Shown here in pieces: positions 20,615-29,612 of a DNA stretch of 64,000 nt. The notes below the pieces were generated by a model. The model saw only the letters and a list, made by a program, of their open reading frames with translations. It ran no database searches and had not been told where the DNA came from. Source of the DNA: Thermanaeromonas sp. (GTDB lineage: Bacteria; Bacillota; DSM-521; Neomoorellales; Neomoorellaceae); NCBI RefSeq assembly GCF_021890735.1, contig NZ_JAKKUR010000001.1:41792-105791 (forward strand). The letters are read 5' to 3'. Numbering within the stretch: the stretch's first letter is position 1; every line of letters starts with the position of its first letter. The position numbers and the translations under genes are program-made.

Positions 20615-20646
20615 CTAAAGAAAACCTATTCTAAAGAAAACCTATT
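20615..20646. repeat. Tandem 16-bp duplication at the yggT stop codon
   Basis: CTAAAGAAAACCTATT occurs twice in a row without a gap (20615-20630 and 20631-20646). On the minus strand each copy contains the last codons and the TAG of yggT, so the gene ends in the first-read copy and a second, non-coding copy follows. Confidence 0.85.
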
Positions 20647-20885
20647 ATAAAATGTTCTAAGAGCTGAATCACCAGAATGGCCACTAGAGGAGAAAAATCC
20701 AGGGGCAAGGGGGTGGAAGGTAGGAGGCGGCGGAAAAACCCGAGTATAGGTTCAGTCATGTCGTAAATAAAGCTTATAACCGGATGGCGGGGATTATGGG
20801 GGATAAAAGAAATGAAGACTCGGGCCACGATGAGCCACTGTAATATCTCCAGGGCTACCTTTACAATAGTTGCCAGGGAGATCAT
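20631..20885 (-). CDS. YggT family integral membrane protein
   Basis: This is an 84-residue protein with two hydrophobic segments flanking the conserved region ISFIPHNPRHPVISFIYDMTEPIL, diagnostic of YggT/Ycf19 proteins. The family is linked to division-site and membrane organisation, but its biochemical role is unclear. It overlaps the proC stop by 4 nt and lies in the sepF-divIVA block. Its stop codon lies inside a 16-bp tandem duplication. Confidence 0.92.
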   Translation of the reverse strand: MISLATIVKVALEILQWLIVARVFISFIPHNPRHPVISFIYDMTEPILGFFRRLLPSTPLPLDFSPLVAILVIQLLEHFIIGFL

Positions 20886-21694
20886 TCCTTATGCCCCTCA
20901 CTCAAGGCCCTGGCCCGTTCAGCCCCCGCCTTTACAGCTTCCATAAGGGCTCCCCGTACCGCACGCCTTTCCAAAACTTCTAGCCCGGCTATGGTAGTGC
21001 CCCCTGGCGAAGCCACCCTGTCCTTCAGCACTGCAGGGTGCTCCCCGGTCTGAAGAACCATCTTCGCGGCCCCTAAAAGTGTCCGGGCTGCCAGCTCCAA
21101 AGCTACATCCCGGGATAGCCCGCACCATACTCCTCCGTCAGCCAGGGCCTCTATCATTAGATAAGCATAGGCAGGGCCACTACCACTCAAACCTGTAACC
21201 GCATCGAGCTGTTCTTCCGGTAACAGTACCGCTCGTCCTACACTACCAAAGATGGCCAGAGCCAATTCCTTCTGCTCTGTACTGACCACGGGGTTGGCAG
21301 CTAAAGCCGTTATCCCTTCTCCCACTAAAGCAGGAGTATTAGGTACAGCACGTATAATGGCCAGATTAGGCCCCAGCCAGTTCATAAGTTGCTTTAAAGC
21401 AATGCCTGCCGCCACGGAAATAATCAGGTGGGAAGGCTTAAAATTTAATCCCTGCACCGCCTCCGGAAGGTTTTGGGGTTTTACGGCCAGTATTATAACT
21501 TCTGCCTTATCCAACACTTCTTGGCTATTATACGCTATCTGTATTCCGTATTCCTCTCCAACATTCTCCAGACGTTCCCGACAGATATCGTAGGCATAAA
21601 TTTTACCGGGAGAAATAAGGCCGCTCTTGATTAACCCTGCTATCAGGGCACCTCCCATGGCCCCTGCGCCGATAAACCCGATGGTCTGGTTCAT
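20882..21694 (-). CDS. proC: Pyrroline-5-carboxylate reductase
   Basis: ProC reduces pyrroline-5-carboxylate to proline with NAD(P)H. It has 270 residues, an N-terminal Rossmann motif GFIGAGAMGGALIAGL, AVKPQN in the nucleotide domain and the C-terminal signature VTGLSGSGPAYAYLMIEALADGG. It sits 3 nt from sepF and overlaps yggT. Its location inside the ylm division block is a known Firmicutes arrangement. Confidence 0.96.
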   Translation of the reverse strand: MNQTIGFIGAGAMGGALIAGLIKSGLISPGKIYAYDICRERLENVGEEYGIQIAYNSQEVLDKAEVIILAVKPQNLPEAVQGLNFKPSHLIISVAAGIALKQLMNWLGPNLAIIRAVPNTPALVGEGITALAANPVVSTEQKELALAIFGSVGRAVLLPEEQLDAVTGLSGSGPAYAYLMIEALADGGVWCGLSRDVALELAARTLLGAAKMVLQTGEHPAVLKDRVASPGGTTIAGLEVLERRAVRGALMEAVKAGAERARALSEGHKE

Positions 21695-21697
21695 ACT

Positions 21698-22132
21698 CTA
21701 CCTTCTTCCTCCAGAAGAATTTAATTCCCAAAAAAATGCACCACCGCCGGGTTTAAGCTCTTGGTCAACACTTAAGTCAATGTTGCTCGGTGTAAAGAGA
21801 AAAATACCATGGCTTACCTTGCGTACCTGTCCGCCCAGGGCAAAAGCGGCTCCGCTTAAAAAATCCACGAGCCTGCGAGCCTCTTCAGGTTCCATCCTCT
21901 CCAGGTTAACAATTACCGGGCGATAGTTCTTTAGATTTTCAGCCAAGGCAGCTCCCTGCTCGTACGATTGGGGGTGTACTACCACTAAGCGCATCGCCCC
22001 TCGGGCGGTAGGTAGCCCCACCACTTTAGCTGTTCTGGGCAGAGGAGGGGCCTCTACAGCAACGGGCTCTCTTTCCTCTTCCTCTTGCTCGTATCCCAAC
22101 CAATTAAGAAAAGCTTCCCAAATCTTGCCCAT
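21698..22132 (-). CDS. sepF: Cell division protein SepF
   Basis: SepF tethers FtsZ to the membrane and shapes the septum. It has 144 residues. An N-terminal amphipathic helix ([14 protein letters not shown]) is followed by an acidic linker and the conserved core with [28 protein letters not shown] and [10 protein letters not shown]. It lies between yggS and proC, the standard order. Confidence 0.96.
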   Translation of the reverse strand: MGKIWEAFLNWLGYEQEEEEREPVAVEAPPLPRTAKVVGLPTARGAMRLVVVHPQSYEQGAALAENLKNYRPVIVNLERMEPEEARRLVDFLSGAAFALGGQVRKVSHGIFLFTPSNIDLSVDQELKPGGGAFFWELNSSGGRR

Positions 22133-22147
22133 ACTTTCCCTTACCCC

Positions 22148-22837
22148 CTATTCGCGCGGGCCAAAAATAGCAGTGCCTATCCGTACCATGTTGGAGCCCT
22201 CTTCTATAGCTACCTCGAAATCATTACTCATACCCATAGATAAGTATCTCATCTCCACTTTTGGTAATCGCAAGGCTTCAACCTCCCTGGCCAGCTCCCT
22301 CAAACGCCTAAAAACGGGCCTTACTTCTTCGGGATCATTAACTAAAGGAGCAACGGTCATAAGTCCAAGAATACGCAGGTGGTCGAAACCTACCACTTCC
22401 TTTAAAAAAGAGGGAACCTGTTCCAAAAAGAGCCCGAACTTTGTACTTTCTTGGGCCACATTAACCTCCACCAGAACATCAACCACGCTGCCGGCACTCC
22501 CCGCCCGTTTATCTAGCTCGCGGGCAAGCTCTATGCTATCTAAGGAATGTATAAGCTTTACCCGGTTAAATACGTGCTTGACCTTGTTGCGCTGGAGATG
22601 CCCTATAAGATGCCAGTTAATCCCCAGATCACTTAAGAGAGGCTGCTTTTTAAGTAGTTCCTGCACCCGGTTTTCTCCTAGGTCCTTCAACCCCAGGGCC
22701 ACAGCCTCCCTTATAATTTCAGGCGGAACAGTCTTAGTCACTGCCACTAAAGTGATCTCGTCAGGGTTGCGCCCTGCTTTACCCGCAGCTCGCGCTACAC
22801 GGTCCCAAACCCGTTCTATATTTTCCTTCAGACCCAC
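22148..22837 (-). CDS. yggS: YggS family PLP-binding protein (PLP homeostasis)
   Basis: This is a 229-residue single-domain fold-type III PLP protein (PLPBP/YlmE). The PLP-lysine lies in LVAVTKTVPPE near residue 34, and the core motifs GENRVQE, WHLIGHLQRNK and MGMSNDFEVAIEEGSNMVRIG are intact. It is not an enzyme with a known reaction and modulates PLP and amino-acid pools. It lies upstream of sepF in the ylm order. Confidence 0.95.
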   Translation of the reverse strand: MGLKENIERVWDRVARAAGKAGRNPDEITLVAVTKTVPPEIIREAVALGLKDLGENRVQELLKKQPLLSDLGINWHLIGHLQRNKVKHVFNRVKLIHSLDSIELARELDKRAGSAGSVVDVLVEVNVAQESTKFGLFLEQVPSFLKEVVGFDHLRILGLMTVAPLVNDPEEVRPVFRRLRELAREVEALRLPKVEMRYLSMGMSNDFEVAIEEGSNMVRIGTAIFGPRE

Positions 22838-22915
22838 ACCACAACCCTCTCCTTTCCCTAAAATTTCTTTCTACAGTTCTGCCGGGAAATCCTGCCGGTG
22901 AGCTTTTAAGTTTCC

Positions 22916-23863
22916 TTACAGCCAGCGTGTCCAGAAAGGGTTTAGGATAACTTCTACGTTAGGTTTTATACCTTGCACGCTCATCTTATCCCCTACTGTT
23001 CCTACAATCTGTACTTCTTGGAAGCGAACCCCCTTCCCCGACAATATGTAAACTCCCTTAGAACCGTCAGGAAGAATCACCAGAGCCTTTCGCGGCAGTA
23101 TAAATCCTGAATAATGCTCTACCACGGCTTCTACTTCTACCAATCGTTTGTCTAACCATTCGCTACCCCAATTATCTAGGCGCAGAACCACGACCTTTTG
23201 GTTATTCACTGTATAAAGCTTAACCATTTTAACCTTAAGCCTATCTTTTTCACCAGGCCAAACTAAGGTCACCTGCTTCTTTTCTTCCCACTCTTGGGGT
23301 AACCCGTCCACCACGGCGCACAGGAAAAGGGGATGTAGATTGTTGGCTAGCCTTATCAAGGGCTCGCCGGTTCTTACTGTTTCTCCCGGGCTGTTAGGGG
23401 TGGCTTTTTGAGCCAGAGAAAAAATGTCATGATGAGATATTTTTTCCCATACACCTGGCTTAAGGGTGTTCTCCAACCCGTCAGGGTGAAAGCAGACTAG
23501 ACCCGCGAATGGAGCCACAATATTCCTTACCCCTGTATCACCAGGCTCCACACCGGCAAGCTTAACCCGGGCTATGGTCCCCCCAGCAGCTACCCTTTCG
23601 CCTTCCGGGACTACCCTCTCCAAAGTTCCTCCTGCTGGAGCAGTAAGAAACGTTTCCTCCCTGATAACCAATGCTTTCAAATGCGTCGTCTTTTCTAACA
23701 CACCTGCCTGCGGCCGCTCGGTATCCAAGGCCCGCCACGCTACCAGCCTCATTATCCCCAACCCGGCTTGATAAAGCACAAGACTTAAAAAAGCCAGGCC
23801 CAGAAGAGCAGGAAAAAGATAATGGCGCCTGAAAGTTTGCTGCCGTCTTTTTCCCTCCTTCAT
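22916..23863 (-). CDS. HlyD-like membrane-anchored adaptor protein
   Basis: This 315-residue protein has one N-terminal membrane helix (YLFPALLGLAFLSLVLYQAGL) and an extracytoplasmic part. A biotinyl-lipoyl-like half motif (APAGGTLERVVPEGERVAAGG) and a second one with IVAPFAGLVCF are typical of HlyD/RND membrane-fusion folds. No inner-membrane pump or outer-membrane partner is adjacent. Its start overlaps the pgeF stop by 4 nt, so it is translationally tied to the ylm block. Its role in a Gram-positive division cluster is unknown. Confidence 0.8.
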   Translation of the reverse strand: MKEGKRRQQTFRRHYLFPALLGLAFLSLVLYQAGLGIMRLVAWRALDTERPQAGVLEKTTHLKALVIREETFLTAPAGGTLERVVPEGERVAAGGTIARVKLAGVEPGDTGVRNIVAPFAGLVCFHPDGLENTLKPGVWEKISHHDIFSLAQKATPNSPGETVRTGEPLIRLANNLHPLFLCAVVDGLPQEWEEKKQVTLVWPGEKDRLKVKMVKLYTVNNQKVVVLRLDNWGSEWLDKRLVEVEAVVEHYSGFILPRKALVILPDGSKGVYILSGKGVRFQEVQIVGTVGDKMSVQGIKPNVEVILNPFWTRWL

Positions 23864-24675
23864 TCCCCGTCAAGCCTCCAGCCCAAAAGGGCACCAAGAC
23901 GTCCGGTATGGCCCCCAGAACCTCGGTGGGAAAAGAAAATATCGGAATGGCAAGCAGTACAAAGACTTGCTACAGCTATTCTTTCGGGGAGCAAACCCAT
24001 ATCTAAAAGGGTTAAGCGGGTGGCTTCCCAAAGGTCAAGGTGAAGGCGTCCACCTTCACCGGGCTTTAAAACTTTTCCCGCCCAGGAAAAACTTTTGAAA
24101 CTTTCCTCCACTTCTGGTCCCACTTCGTAACAGCAGGGCCCTATGGAGGGGCCAACAACCGCCCAGCAGTCCCTTCCCCGGGACCCGAAGACCTCGTTCA
24201 TTAGCTCTACGGCCCTGGCAGCAATCCGTTTGACCGTACCCCTCCAGCCCGCATGTACTAATCCGATAACCTGCCTTTTAACATCCAACAAGTATACCGG
24301 AACGCAGTCCGCGAAAAAGGCCGCCAGTACTACGCCCTTATCGGCGGTGATGAGGCCGTCCACTCCCTTTAAGCTTGTACCGGGGTCCTCCGCCCCGCTC
24401 CCTGCCTGTCCGCTGTCCACCACCGCCACTTTTGCTCCGTGTACCTGTTCTCCAGCGACCCACTTTTCGAGGGGAAGGCCACTAACTTCAGCCAAAAGCC
24501 TCCGGTTCGCCAAAACTTTGGCGTAATCATCACCTACGTGAAATCCCAGATTAAGGCTCTTGTAAGGCCCTTCCGATTGTCCTCCTTGGCGGGTGCTAAA
24601 AATAGCTGTAACCGGAGCTAGTTTCTCTAAGAAAGATACCCTAAAGAAAGGCAAAGGGCCTCCAACTTGCTTCAA
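23860..24675 (-). CDS. pgeF: Polyphenol oxidase / purine nucleoside phosphorylase-like (YlmD, YfiH, laccase-domain)
   Basis: This is a 271-residue single-domain protein of the Cu-oxidase_4/PgeF family. Family members correct misincorporated amino acids in peptidoglycan precursors (E. coli) or act on purine nucleosides. The metal-site motifs GEQVHGAKV, FFADCVPVYL and GLVHAGWRGTV are present, with a late CTACH. The track start is TTG 24675, which has a weak ribosome-binding site; a start a few codons later is possible. It is the head of the HlyD-yggS-sepF run. Confidence 0.92.
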   Translation of the reverse strand: MKQVGGPLPFFRVSFLEKLAPVTAIFSTRQGGQSEGPYKSLNLGFHVGDDYAKVLANRRLLAEVSGLPLEKWVAGEQVHGAKVAVVDSGQAGSGAEDPGTSLKGVDGLITADKGVVLAAFFADCVPVYLLDVKRQVIGLVHAGWRGTVKRIAARAVELMNEVFGSRGRDCWAVVGPSIGPCCYEVGPEVEESFKSFSWAGKVLKPGEGGRLHLDLWEATRLTLLDMGLLPERIAVASLCTACHSDIFFSHRGSGGHTGRLGALLGWRLDGE

Positions 24676-24723
24676 GACACCCAGCAGTTACTCACCTCTG
24701 GCGTCTATTATATAATATCTCCT

Positions 24724-24765
24724 TGCTGATACGAAAGGCCGGGTTTTTCCCCGGCCCAGGTTTAT
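24724..24765 (-). terminator. Terminator-like hairpin after ylmC
   Basis: On the minus strand GGCCGGG, GAAAAA and CCCGGCC form a 7-bp GC-rich hairpin with a short T tail (TTTCGTAT). It lies between ylmC and pgeF. The T-run is weak, so read-through is possible. Confidence 0.6.
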
Positions 24766-24791
24766 TTAAGCCCAGTTTTACCTGTAAGCAC

Positions 24792-25061
24792 CTAAGTTCT
24801 CTTAAGATGTTTTGGGGCCACTACGCTGGGGTTCTCTACCAAGATAACGTCTATACCTACTTTTATCACCTTTTCCCACGGAATTACAAGATCCTCATTG
24901 TGGCCGAAAAAAAATAAAAACTTTCCGCCTTGCCCGGGCAAAACAAGGGCTTTAATTTTTCCCTCTGCTACGTCCAGCTCCACATCTTTAATAAAACCCA
25001 GCCTCCGACCGTCTACCACGTTAATAACATCCCTCTGGCGGAGTTCAGAGACTTTAATCAC
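24792..25061 (-). CDS. ylmC: YlmC/YmxH family PRC-barrel protein
   Basis: This small PRC-barrel protein has about 90 residues. Residues IKVSELRQRDVINVVDGRRLGFIKDVELD and IPWEKVIKVG match the YlmC/YmxH sporulation-linked family. The track begins at TTG 25076, but GTG 25061 (V-IKVSEL) matches the family N-terminus and has a G-rich ribosome-binding region. It lies between spoIIR and pgeF, its usual place. Its molecular role is unknown. Confidence 0.88.
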   Translation of the reverse strand: MIKVSELRQRDVINVVDGRRLGFIKDVELDVAEGKIKALVLPGQGGKFLFFFGHNEDLVIPWEKVIKVGIDVILVENPSVVAPKHLKRT

Positions 25062-25145
25062 CCCCGCCACCCCCAAGATTTAAAAATACCCTCACCTTTA
25101 ACACCATTATATGCAAGGGGGCTAAGGATATTTTATCTTGGAAGC

Positions 25146-25781
25146 TTACCACCACCAGAGGGATGCCAGGCGCTGCGTAGAAGCCCGTAAAACTTCCAGG
25201 ATTTTAAACCGCAGTTCTATTGAGGTTTCGAGAGAGCCTTCTTCAGGCCAGGCCACAACCTCCCGGCTCGTTTCTCCCTCTGCTACATCCACTAGGCAAA
25301 GGGGCGGGAAAAGAACACACCACCAGTTTTCCCCCTTCCCCTCCCCGATTATCAACCGCAAGGCTTCATACCTGCCTGCAGGGAGCACCAACTCTCTATA
25401 GGAACGGGTAGGAAAATTGAAATCGCCCACTTGGGCCCGGACAGAGTAAGTATACCCTTCCTTTTTAAGCTCTTGCTGGGCGACCCACACCAGACCCGGT
25501 AAATTTTCAGCCAACCACTTGCGAGCTTCTTCCGGCTCCCTAGCTTTCGCTAATTCTTCCCCGGCCTTTTTAATAATGGCATCCCGTACCTTCAATTTAA
25601 GGTTTTGATCTTCAGGCGTGTCGCTGTTAGCAATAACGTGCAGTCTTATAAGGTTGTCGGGCTGCAAAGGAACATTAAGTACAGCCGGGGTCTTGGGTTT
25701 TAAGAAAATTGCTGCAGTTAAAGCTACCAGCATGGTCACCGTCAGACACCACAATAAAAACTGGCCTTTTAAGGCCTTCAC
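25146..25781 (-). CDS. spoIIR: Stage II sporulation protein R
   Basis: SpoIIR is secreted by the forespore and triggers SpoIIGA to process pro-sigmaE in the mother cell. It has 211 residues, an N-terminal membrane/signal segment (FLLWCLTVTMLVALTAAIFL) and the family motif LIRLHVIANSDTPEDQ. It starts with GTG 25781, 20 nt after sigG, so it probably reads from the sigG promoter; forespore expression would fit its known role. Confidence 0.95.
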   Translation of the reverse strand: MKALKGQFLLWCLTVTMLVALTAAIFLKPKTPAVLNVPLQPDNLIRLHVIANSDTPEDQNLKLKVRDAIIKKAGEELAKAREPEEARKWLAENLPGLVWVAQQELKKEGYTYSVRAQVGDFNFPTRSYRELVLPAGRYEALRLIIGEGKGENWWCVLFPPLCLVDVAEGETSREVVAWPEEGSLETSIELRFKILEVLRASTQRLASLWWW

Positions 25782-25801
25782 CCTCTTTCTTCCCTCCCCT
25801 T

Positions 25802-26575
25802 TTAAATATATTTACGCATGTGATTTAAAGCAGCTTTTTCCAGTCGGGAAACTTGGGCCTGGGAAATGCCTATCTCTTCAGCTACCTCCATCTGCGTCTT
25901 GCCTTCGAAAAAGCGGAGGCAAAGGATAAGCCTTTCTCTTTCACTTAATCTGTTAAGCGCTTCCCTGACCGCTATACTTTCCAGCCAATTGCTATCGTGA
26001 TTTTTGTCATCCCCTATTTGGTCCATTACGTAGATGGGATCTCCCCCGTCATGATAAATGGGCTCGAAAAGGGAGACCGGCTCTTGAATGGCGTCCAGGG
26101 CCAATACTACCTCTTCCGGAGGCAAGTTGATCTCCTGGGCGATTTCGCCTACCGAGGGTTCCCGGGCGTACTTGCTAACCAAAGCATCCCTGGCCTGGAG
26201 GGCCCGGTAGGCTACATCCCTCAAAGATCTGCTTACACGAATGGGATTGTTATCCCTCAAATAACGCCGGATCTCTCCGATAATCATGGGCACTGCATAA
26301 GTGGAAAATTTAACGTTTTGTTCGAGATCAAAATTGTCTATGGCCTTCATCAGGCCTATGCAACCTACTTGGAAAAGGTCATCTACATATTCCCCCCTGT
26401 TGGTAAAGCGCTGGATAACACTTAAAACTAATCTTAAATTGCCCTGGATAAGCTTTTCTCGAGCGCTTTTATCTCCGGCTTTCATCCGCTTAAAAAGCTC
26501 CCGCATCTCCTCGTTAGTGAGCAGGGGAAGCTTGGAGGTATTTACCCCGCAGATTTCTACTTTGTTGACCATCAT
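25802..26575 (-). CDS. sigG: RNA polymerase sporulation sigma factor SigG
   Basis: SigmaG directs late forespore transcription. It has 257 residues. The N-terminal KVEICGVNTSKLPLL is the hallmark of SigG, region 2 has DLFQVGCIGLMKAIDNFD, and region 4 ends in EEIGISQAQVSRLEKAALNHM. A sigmaF/G-type promoter lies just upstream, and spoIIR follows. The double ATG start (26575 or 26572) is not resolved. Confidence 0.98.
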   Translation of the reverse strand: MMVNKVEICGVNTSKLPLLTNEEMRELFKRMKAGDKSAREKLIQGNLRLVLSVIQRFTNRGEYVDDLFQVGCIGLMKAIDNFDLEQNVKFSTYAVPMIIGEIRRYLRDNNPIRVSRSLRDVAYRALQARDALVSKYAREPSVGEIAQEINLPPEEVVLALDAIQEPVSLFEPIYHDGGDPIYVMDQIGDDKNHDSNWLESIAVREALNRLSERERLILCLRFFEGKTQMEVAEEIGISQAQVSRLEKAALNHMRKYI

Positions 26576-26615
26576 GGGTGCAAAACCTCCGTCCCCTTTA
26601 AAGGTCAGCAGTTAA

Positions 26616-26644
26616 ATTATTACCACCCTGGCACGTTTTTATAC
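26616..26644 (-). promoter_or_regulatory. SigmaF/SigmaG-type promoter of sigG
   Basis: On the minus strand GTATA, a 15-nt spacer and GGTAATAAT match the known sigmaF/sigmaG consensus (GYATA and GGnnAnAnT). It starts a few bases beyond the T-run of the sigE terminator and ends 40 nt before the sigG start. Confidence 0.8.
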
Positions 26645-26649
26645 GAAAA

Positions 26650-26675
26650 TAAAAAACCCGCTTATTCCATGCGGG
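26650..26675 (-). terminator. Terminator overlapping the sigE stop codon
   Basis: On the minus strand CCCGC, a 9-nt loop containing the sigE TAA, and GCGGG are followed by TTTTTTATTTT. It separates sigE from sigG, which has its own promoter. Confidence 0.82.
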
Positions 26676-27387
26676 CTATTTCTCTGCGCAACCTTTTAAT
26701 AATCCTTTTCTCCAATCGTGATATATAAGATTGGGATATACCCAGGATATCGGCTACCTCTTTTTGGGTCTTTTCTACCCCGTCCACAAGTCCGAAACGG
26801 AACTCCATGATCTTTCTTTCCCGGGGGCTGAGCTTGTGCATGGCTGCATGTAGGAGCTTCCGTTCCATTTCCTCTTCAATGGATTTGTAAATTATATCGT
26901 TATCAGTACCCAAAACATCCGACAAGAGCAATTCATTTCCGTCCCAATCTATATTTAAAGGCTCGTCAAAAGATACTTCCACCCTGGTTTTGTTATTGCG
27001 CCTAAGGTGCATCAAGATCTCGTTCTCAATACAGCGTGAAGCATAAGTAGCAAGTTTTATACGCTTTTTGGGATCGAAGGTGTTCACTGCTTTAATAAGG
27101 CCGATCGTACCTATAGATACCAGATCTTCTATCCCTACGCCGGTGTTTTCGAACTTGCGAGCAATATACACTACCAAACGCAGGTTCCGTTCAATCAAGG
27201 TAGTTTTAACCCCAGTATCTCCTTTTTCCAACCGGCTTAGTAAATTGTTTTCCTCGTCACTAGTAAGGGGCGGGGGTAACGCTTCACTGCTACTTACATA
27301 GAAGATCTCCTGCAACCACCGGATGGTGGCCAAAACTTTACTTAAGTTTAGCCTTAAAGCCAAATTCAACCGGTTCCAAGCGCTCAT
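26662..27387 (-). CDS. sigE: RNA polymerase sporulation sigma factor SigE (pro-form)
   Basis: SigmaE is the early mother-cell sigma factor. It has 241 residues. The first about 30 residues carry the pro-sequence and hydrophobic face cleaved by SpoIIGA; region 2 reads [20 protein letters not shown], and region 4 ends [21 protein letters not shown]. It lies 25 nt downstream of spoIIGA, the conserved spoIIG operon. Confidence 0.98.
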   Translation of the reverse strand: MSAWNRLNLALRLNLSKVLATIRWLQEIFYVSSSEALPPPLTSDEENNLLSRLEKGDTGVKTTLIERNLRLVVYIARKFENTGVGIEDLVSIGTIGLIKAVNTFDPKKRIKLATYASRCIENEILMHLRRNNKTRVEVSFDEPLNIDWDGNELLLSDVLGTDNDIIYKSIEEEMERKLLHAAMHKLSPRERKIMEFRFGLVDGVEKTQKEVADILGISQSYISRLEKRIIKRLRREIARME

Positions 27388-27412
27388 AGAGCATACCCCC
27401 TTAAATTCCGAA

Positions 27413-28342
27413 TTATACCCTGGTCTCTACCTCCAAAAGGTCGGGATGCAGTAAAGCCCGGTAGTTACCACCCGGGGCCAACCGGTTCCAGCATAAGCCT
27501 ACTATAACATCCGTTATTTTGATGAGCTGCTCCTCCCAAAAAATGATGACTTCGTCTGGTTTAAAACCTAGAAGCAATCCACCGGTACGCCCCAAGGAAT
27601 GAAAGGGTATGATACGTACCTTGGTCGCCCAAGCTGTACCTGCCAGGGACGTTACAATTTTCTCCAGCTCGGGTTCCTCTCCAGCCCGTACCCTTGAGCG
27701 GATTTCTTCAGGAAGAATGGGCTTTAAAGCCTGGTACTCGACTATAATCACCGGACGACCGGTAAGAGGATCCCGCAAATTATTCCCGGTATCCACCAGA
27801 GCTTTAAGGGCCAGCCTTTTCCCTTCCAACCCGATCACTATGGGCAGCTGCAACAGGGCTTGCCAAAAATTCTTTTTTATAGTGGCGCTCCCCCAGTTGA
27901 CCAGAAAAACGGCCGCCAAAACACCTAAGACCAACCACGCAGAAGGCAAAGGATGAACAAGGAGGCCCCTCCCGGCCAGAGCCGGGGCTGCAAGAAGATT
28001 GTTACTCAAGTACAACCCGCCGACCACAGCCCCGCCCATAATGAAAGAAACCAGATAAAAGCACCCGAAGACCTGTAATAGTTTCTGCCAGGTTAAAGGA
28101 TAAAAGGCCAGCAACAACATAAGAAAGGAAAATAATATCTTAACCAAAAACCACAGCCAGGGCTCCCGGTGGGGAAAAAACAGGGTCAAAGCATAGGCCG
28201 CGCCCAGGGTAGCACCAGCCAGTAAACGCCACCCGTTCGTACTTACCTGGGCCAACCTCCCGGTAGCCCACAGAATTATATAATCCATTATAAGGTTAAC
28301 AAGGAGGACCATGTCTAGGTAGACAATTTGTACTCCCGCCAC
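27413..28342 (-). CDS. spoIIGA: Sigma-E processing peptidase SpoIIGA
   Basis: This is the membrane aspartic protease that activates pro-sigmaE. The N-terminal half has five hydrophobic helices, and the soluble C-terminal half carries the catalytic [15 protein letters not shown] motif. I place the start at GTG 28342 (309 residues, equal to B. subtilis SpoIIGA) because GGAGG lies 8 nt before it; the track start at 28366 is less supported. A Spo0A-type promoter lies upstream. Confidence 0.96.
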   Translation of the reverse strand: MAGVQIVYLDMVLLVNLIMDYIILWATGRLAQVSTNGWRLLAGATLGAAYALTLFFPHREPWLWFLVKILFSFLMLLLAFYPLTWQKLLQVFGCFYLVSFIMGGAVVGGLYLSNNLLAAPALAGRGLLVHPLPSAWLVLGVLAAVFLVNWGSATIKKNFWQALLQLPIVIGLEGKRLALKALVDTGNNLRDPLTGRPVIIVEYQALKPILPEEIRSRVRAGEEPELEKIVTSLAGTAWATKVRIIPFHSLGRTGGLLLGFKPDEVIIFWEEQLIKITDVIVGLCWNRLAPGGNYRALLHPDLLEVETRV

Positions 28343-28422
28343 GGTCCTTTCCTCCAGTTCCTCCACTCAATTATTACCATCATATGAGGCAACTGGCATT
28401 TTAAGACCAATTTCCCATCTCC

Positions 28423-28455
28423 ATTATACAGAAGTCTTGAGGAAAAAAATGTCAA
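28423..28455 (-). promoter_or_regulatory. Spo0A-type sigmaA promoter of spoIIGA-sigE with long spacer
   Basis: On the minus strand TTGACA and TATAAT are both perfect but are separated by 21 nt, too long for unaided sigmaA. The B. subtilis spoIIG promoter shows the same over-long spacing and needs Spo0A. It lies about 80 nt before the spoIIGA start. Confidence 0.72.
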
Positions 28456-28468
28456 GAACTGGTGAGAC

Positions 28469-28499
28469 AAAAAATTAAGGCTGCCTTTTCGGGCAGCCC
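28469..28499 (-). terminator. Rho-independent terminator after ftsZ
   Basis: On the minus strand GGGCTGCC, CGAAAA and GGCAGCC form a 7-bp hairpin followed by TTAATTTTTTG. It closes the dcw cluster. Confidence 0.92.
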
Positions 28500-28522
28500 C
28501 ACATCATTCACTTTTCCCACGC

Positions 28523-29587
28523 TCAACGCCTTCTTAAGAAGGCAGGTATATCTAAATCTTCAAGGTTAAAGCTTTTAACTTCTACCTCCCTTGTTGCCGC
28601 CACTTGCTTTACGGCGCTTTCCCGCCTGTGGCCCTCAAAACCGGTAGCAATGACAGTCACCCTGACCTCATCTTTAAGGTTTTCATCGATAACTGCCCCG
28701 AAAATGATGTTGGCCTCGGGATCAGCCACCGAAGCTATGATCTCTGCCGCCTCATTAACTTCGAACAGGCCCAAATTGGGCCCTCCCGTAATGTTAAGGA
28801 GGACACCCCGGGCACCTTCGATGGAAGTTTCTAAAAGGGGGCTGGATATGGCCATCTTAGCCGCTTCTACAGCCCGCTTCTCACCCGTTGCCCGCCCTAT
28901 ACCCATTAAAGCCGAACCCGCATCGCTCATTATGGTCTTTACGTCGGCAAAGTCCAGGTTTATCAGGCCAGGAACTGTAATAAGATCGGAGATGCCTTGT
29001 ACCCCCTGTCGCAGTACATCGTCTGCAATCCGGAAGGCCTCCGTAATGGATGTTTGCTTGTCCACAACTTGAAGCAGTCGGTCGTTCGGAATCACTATTA
29101 AGGTGTCTACCTTGGTTTTAAGCTCGGCAATACCATTTTCAGCCTGGAGGGCGCGGCGGCGCCCCTCGAAGCTAAAAGGGCGTGTTACGACGCCTACGGT
29201 TAAGGCCCCTACCTCTTTGGCTATCTGGGCTATAACCGGTGCAGCACCCGTTCCCGTACCGCCACCCATTCCTGCGGTGATGAAAACCATGTCGGCTCCT
29301 TGTAAGCGTTGAGCCAACTCTTCCCGGCTTTCTTCAGCCGCCTTCTTGCCGATCTCGGGATTGGCACCAGCCCCGAGGCCTTTAGTCAACTTCGCACCGA
29401 TCTGGATCTTCTGTTCTGCCTGGCATAAACGCAAGGCCTGGGCATCGGTATTGATGCTGATAAATTCCACTCCCTTAAGTCCAGCTGCTATCATCCGGTT
29501 GACGGCATTGCTACCGCCCCCACCTACCCCTACTACTTTTATTACTGCAAACTGGTGATTGAGTTCCCCATCTTCAAACTCTAGCAA
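28523..29587 (-). CDS. ftsZ: Cell division protein FtsZ
   Basis: FtsZ is the tubulin-like GTPase that builds the division ring. It has 354 residues. The nucleotide motif [10 protein letters not shown], the tubulin signature [13 protein letters not shown] and the T7 synergy loop [11 protein letters not shown] are intact. The C-terminal peptide [18 protein letters not shown] matches the conserved tail that binds FtsA and SepF. It follows ftsA by 25 nt and ends the dcw cluster with a terminator. Confidence 0.98.
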   Translation of the reverse strand: MLEFEDGELNHQFAVIKVVGVGGGGSNAVNRMIAAGLKGVEFISINTDAQALRLCQAEQKIQIGAKLTKGLGAGANPEIGKKAAEESREELAQRLQGADMVFITAGMGGGTGTGAAPVIAQIAKEVGALTVGVVTRPFSFEGRRRALQAENGIAELKTKVDTLIVIPNDRLLQVVDKQTSITEAFRIADDVLRQGVQGISDLITVPGLINLDFADVKTIMSDAGSALMGIGRATGEKRAVEAAKMAISSPLLETSIEGARGVLLNITGGPNLGLFEVNEAAEIIASVADPEANIIFGAVIDENLKDEVRVTVIATGFEGHRRESAVKQVAATREVEVKSFNLEDLDIPAFLRRR

Positions 29588-29612
29588 CTTCCATACCCCC
29601 TTCTCCCCCGGG

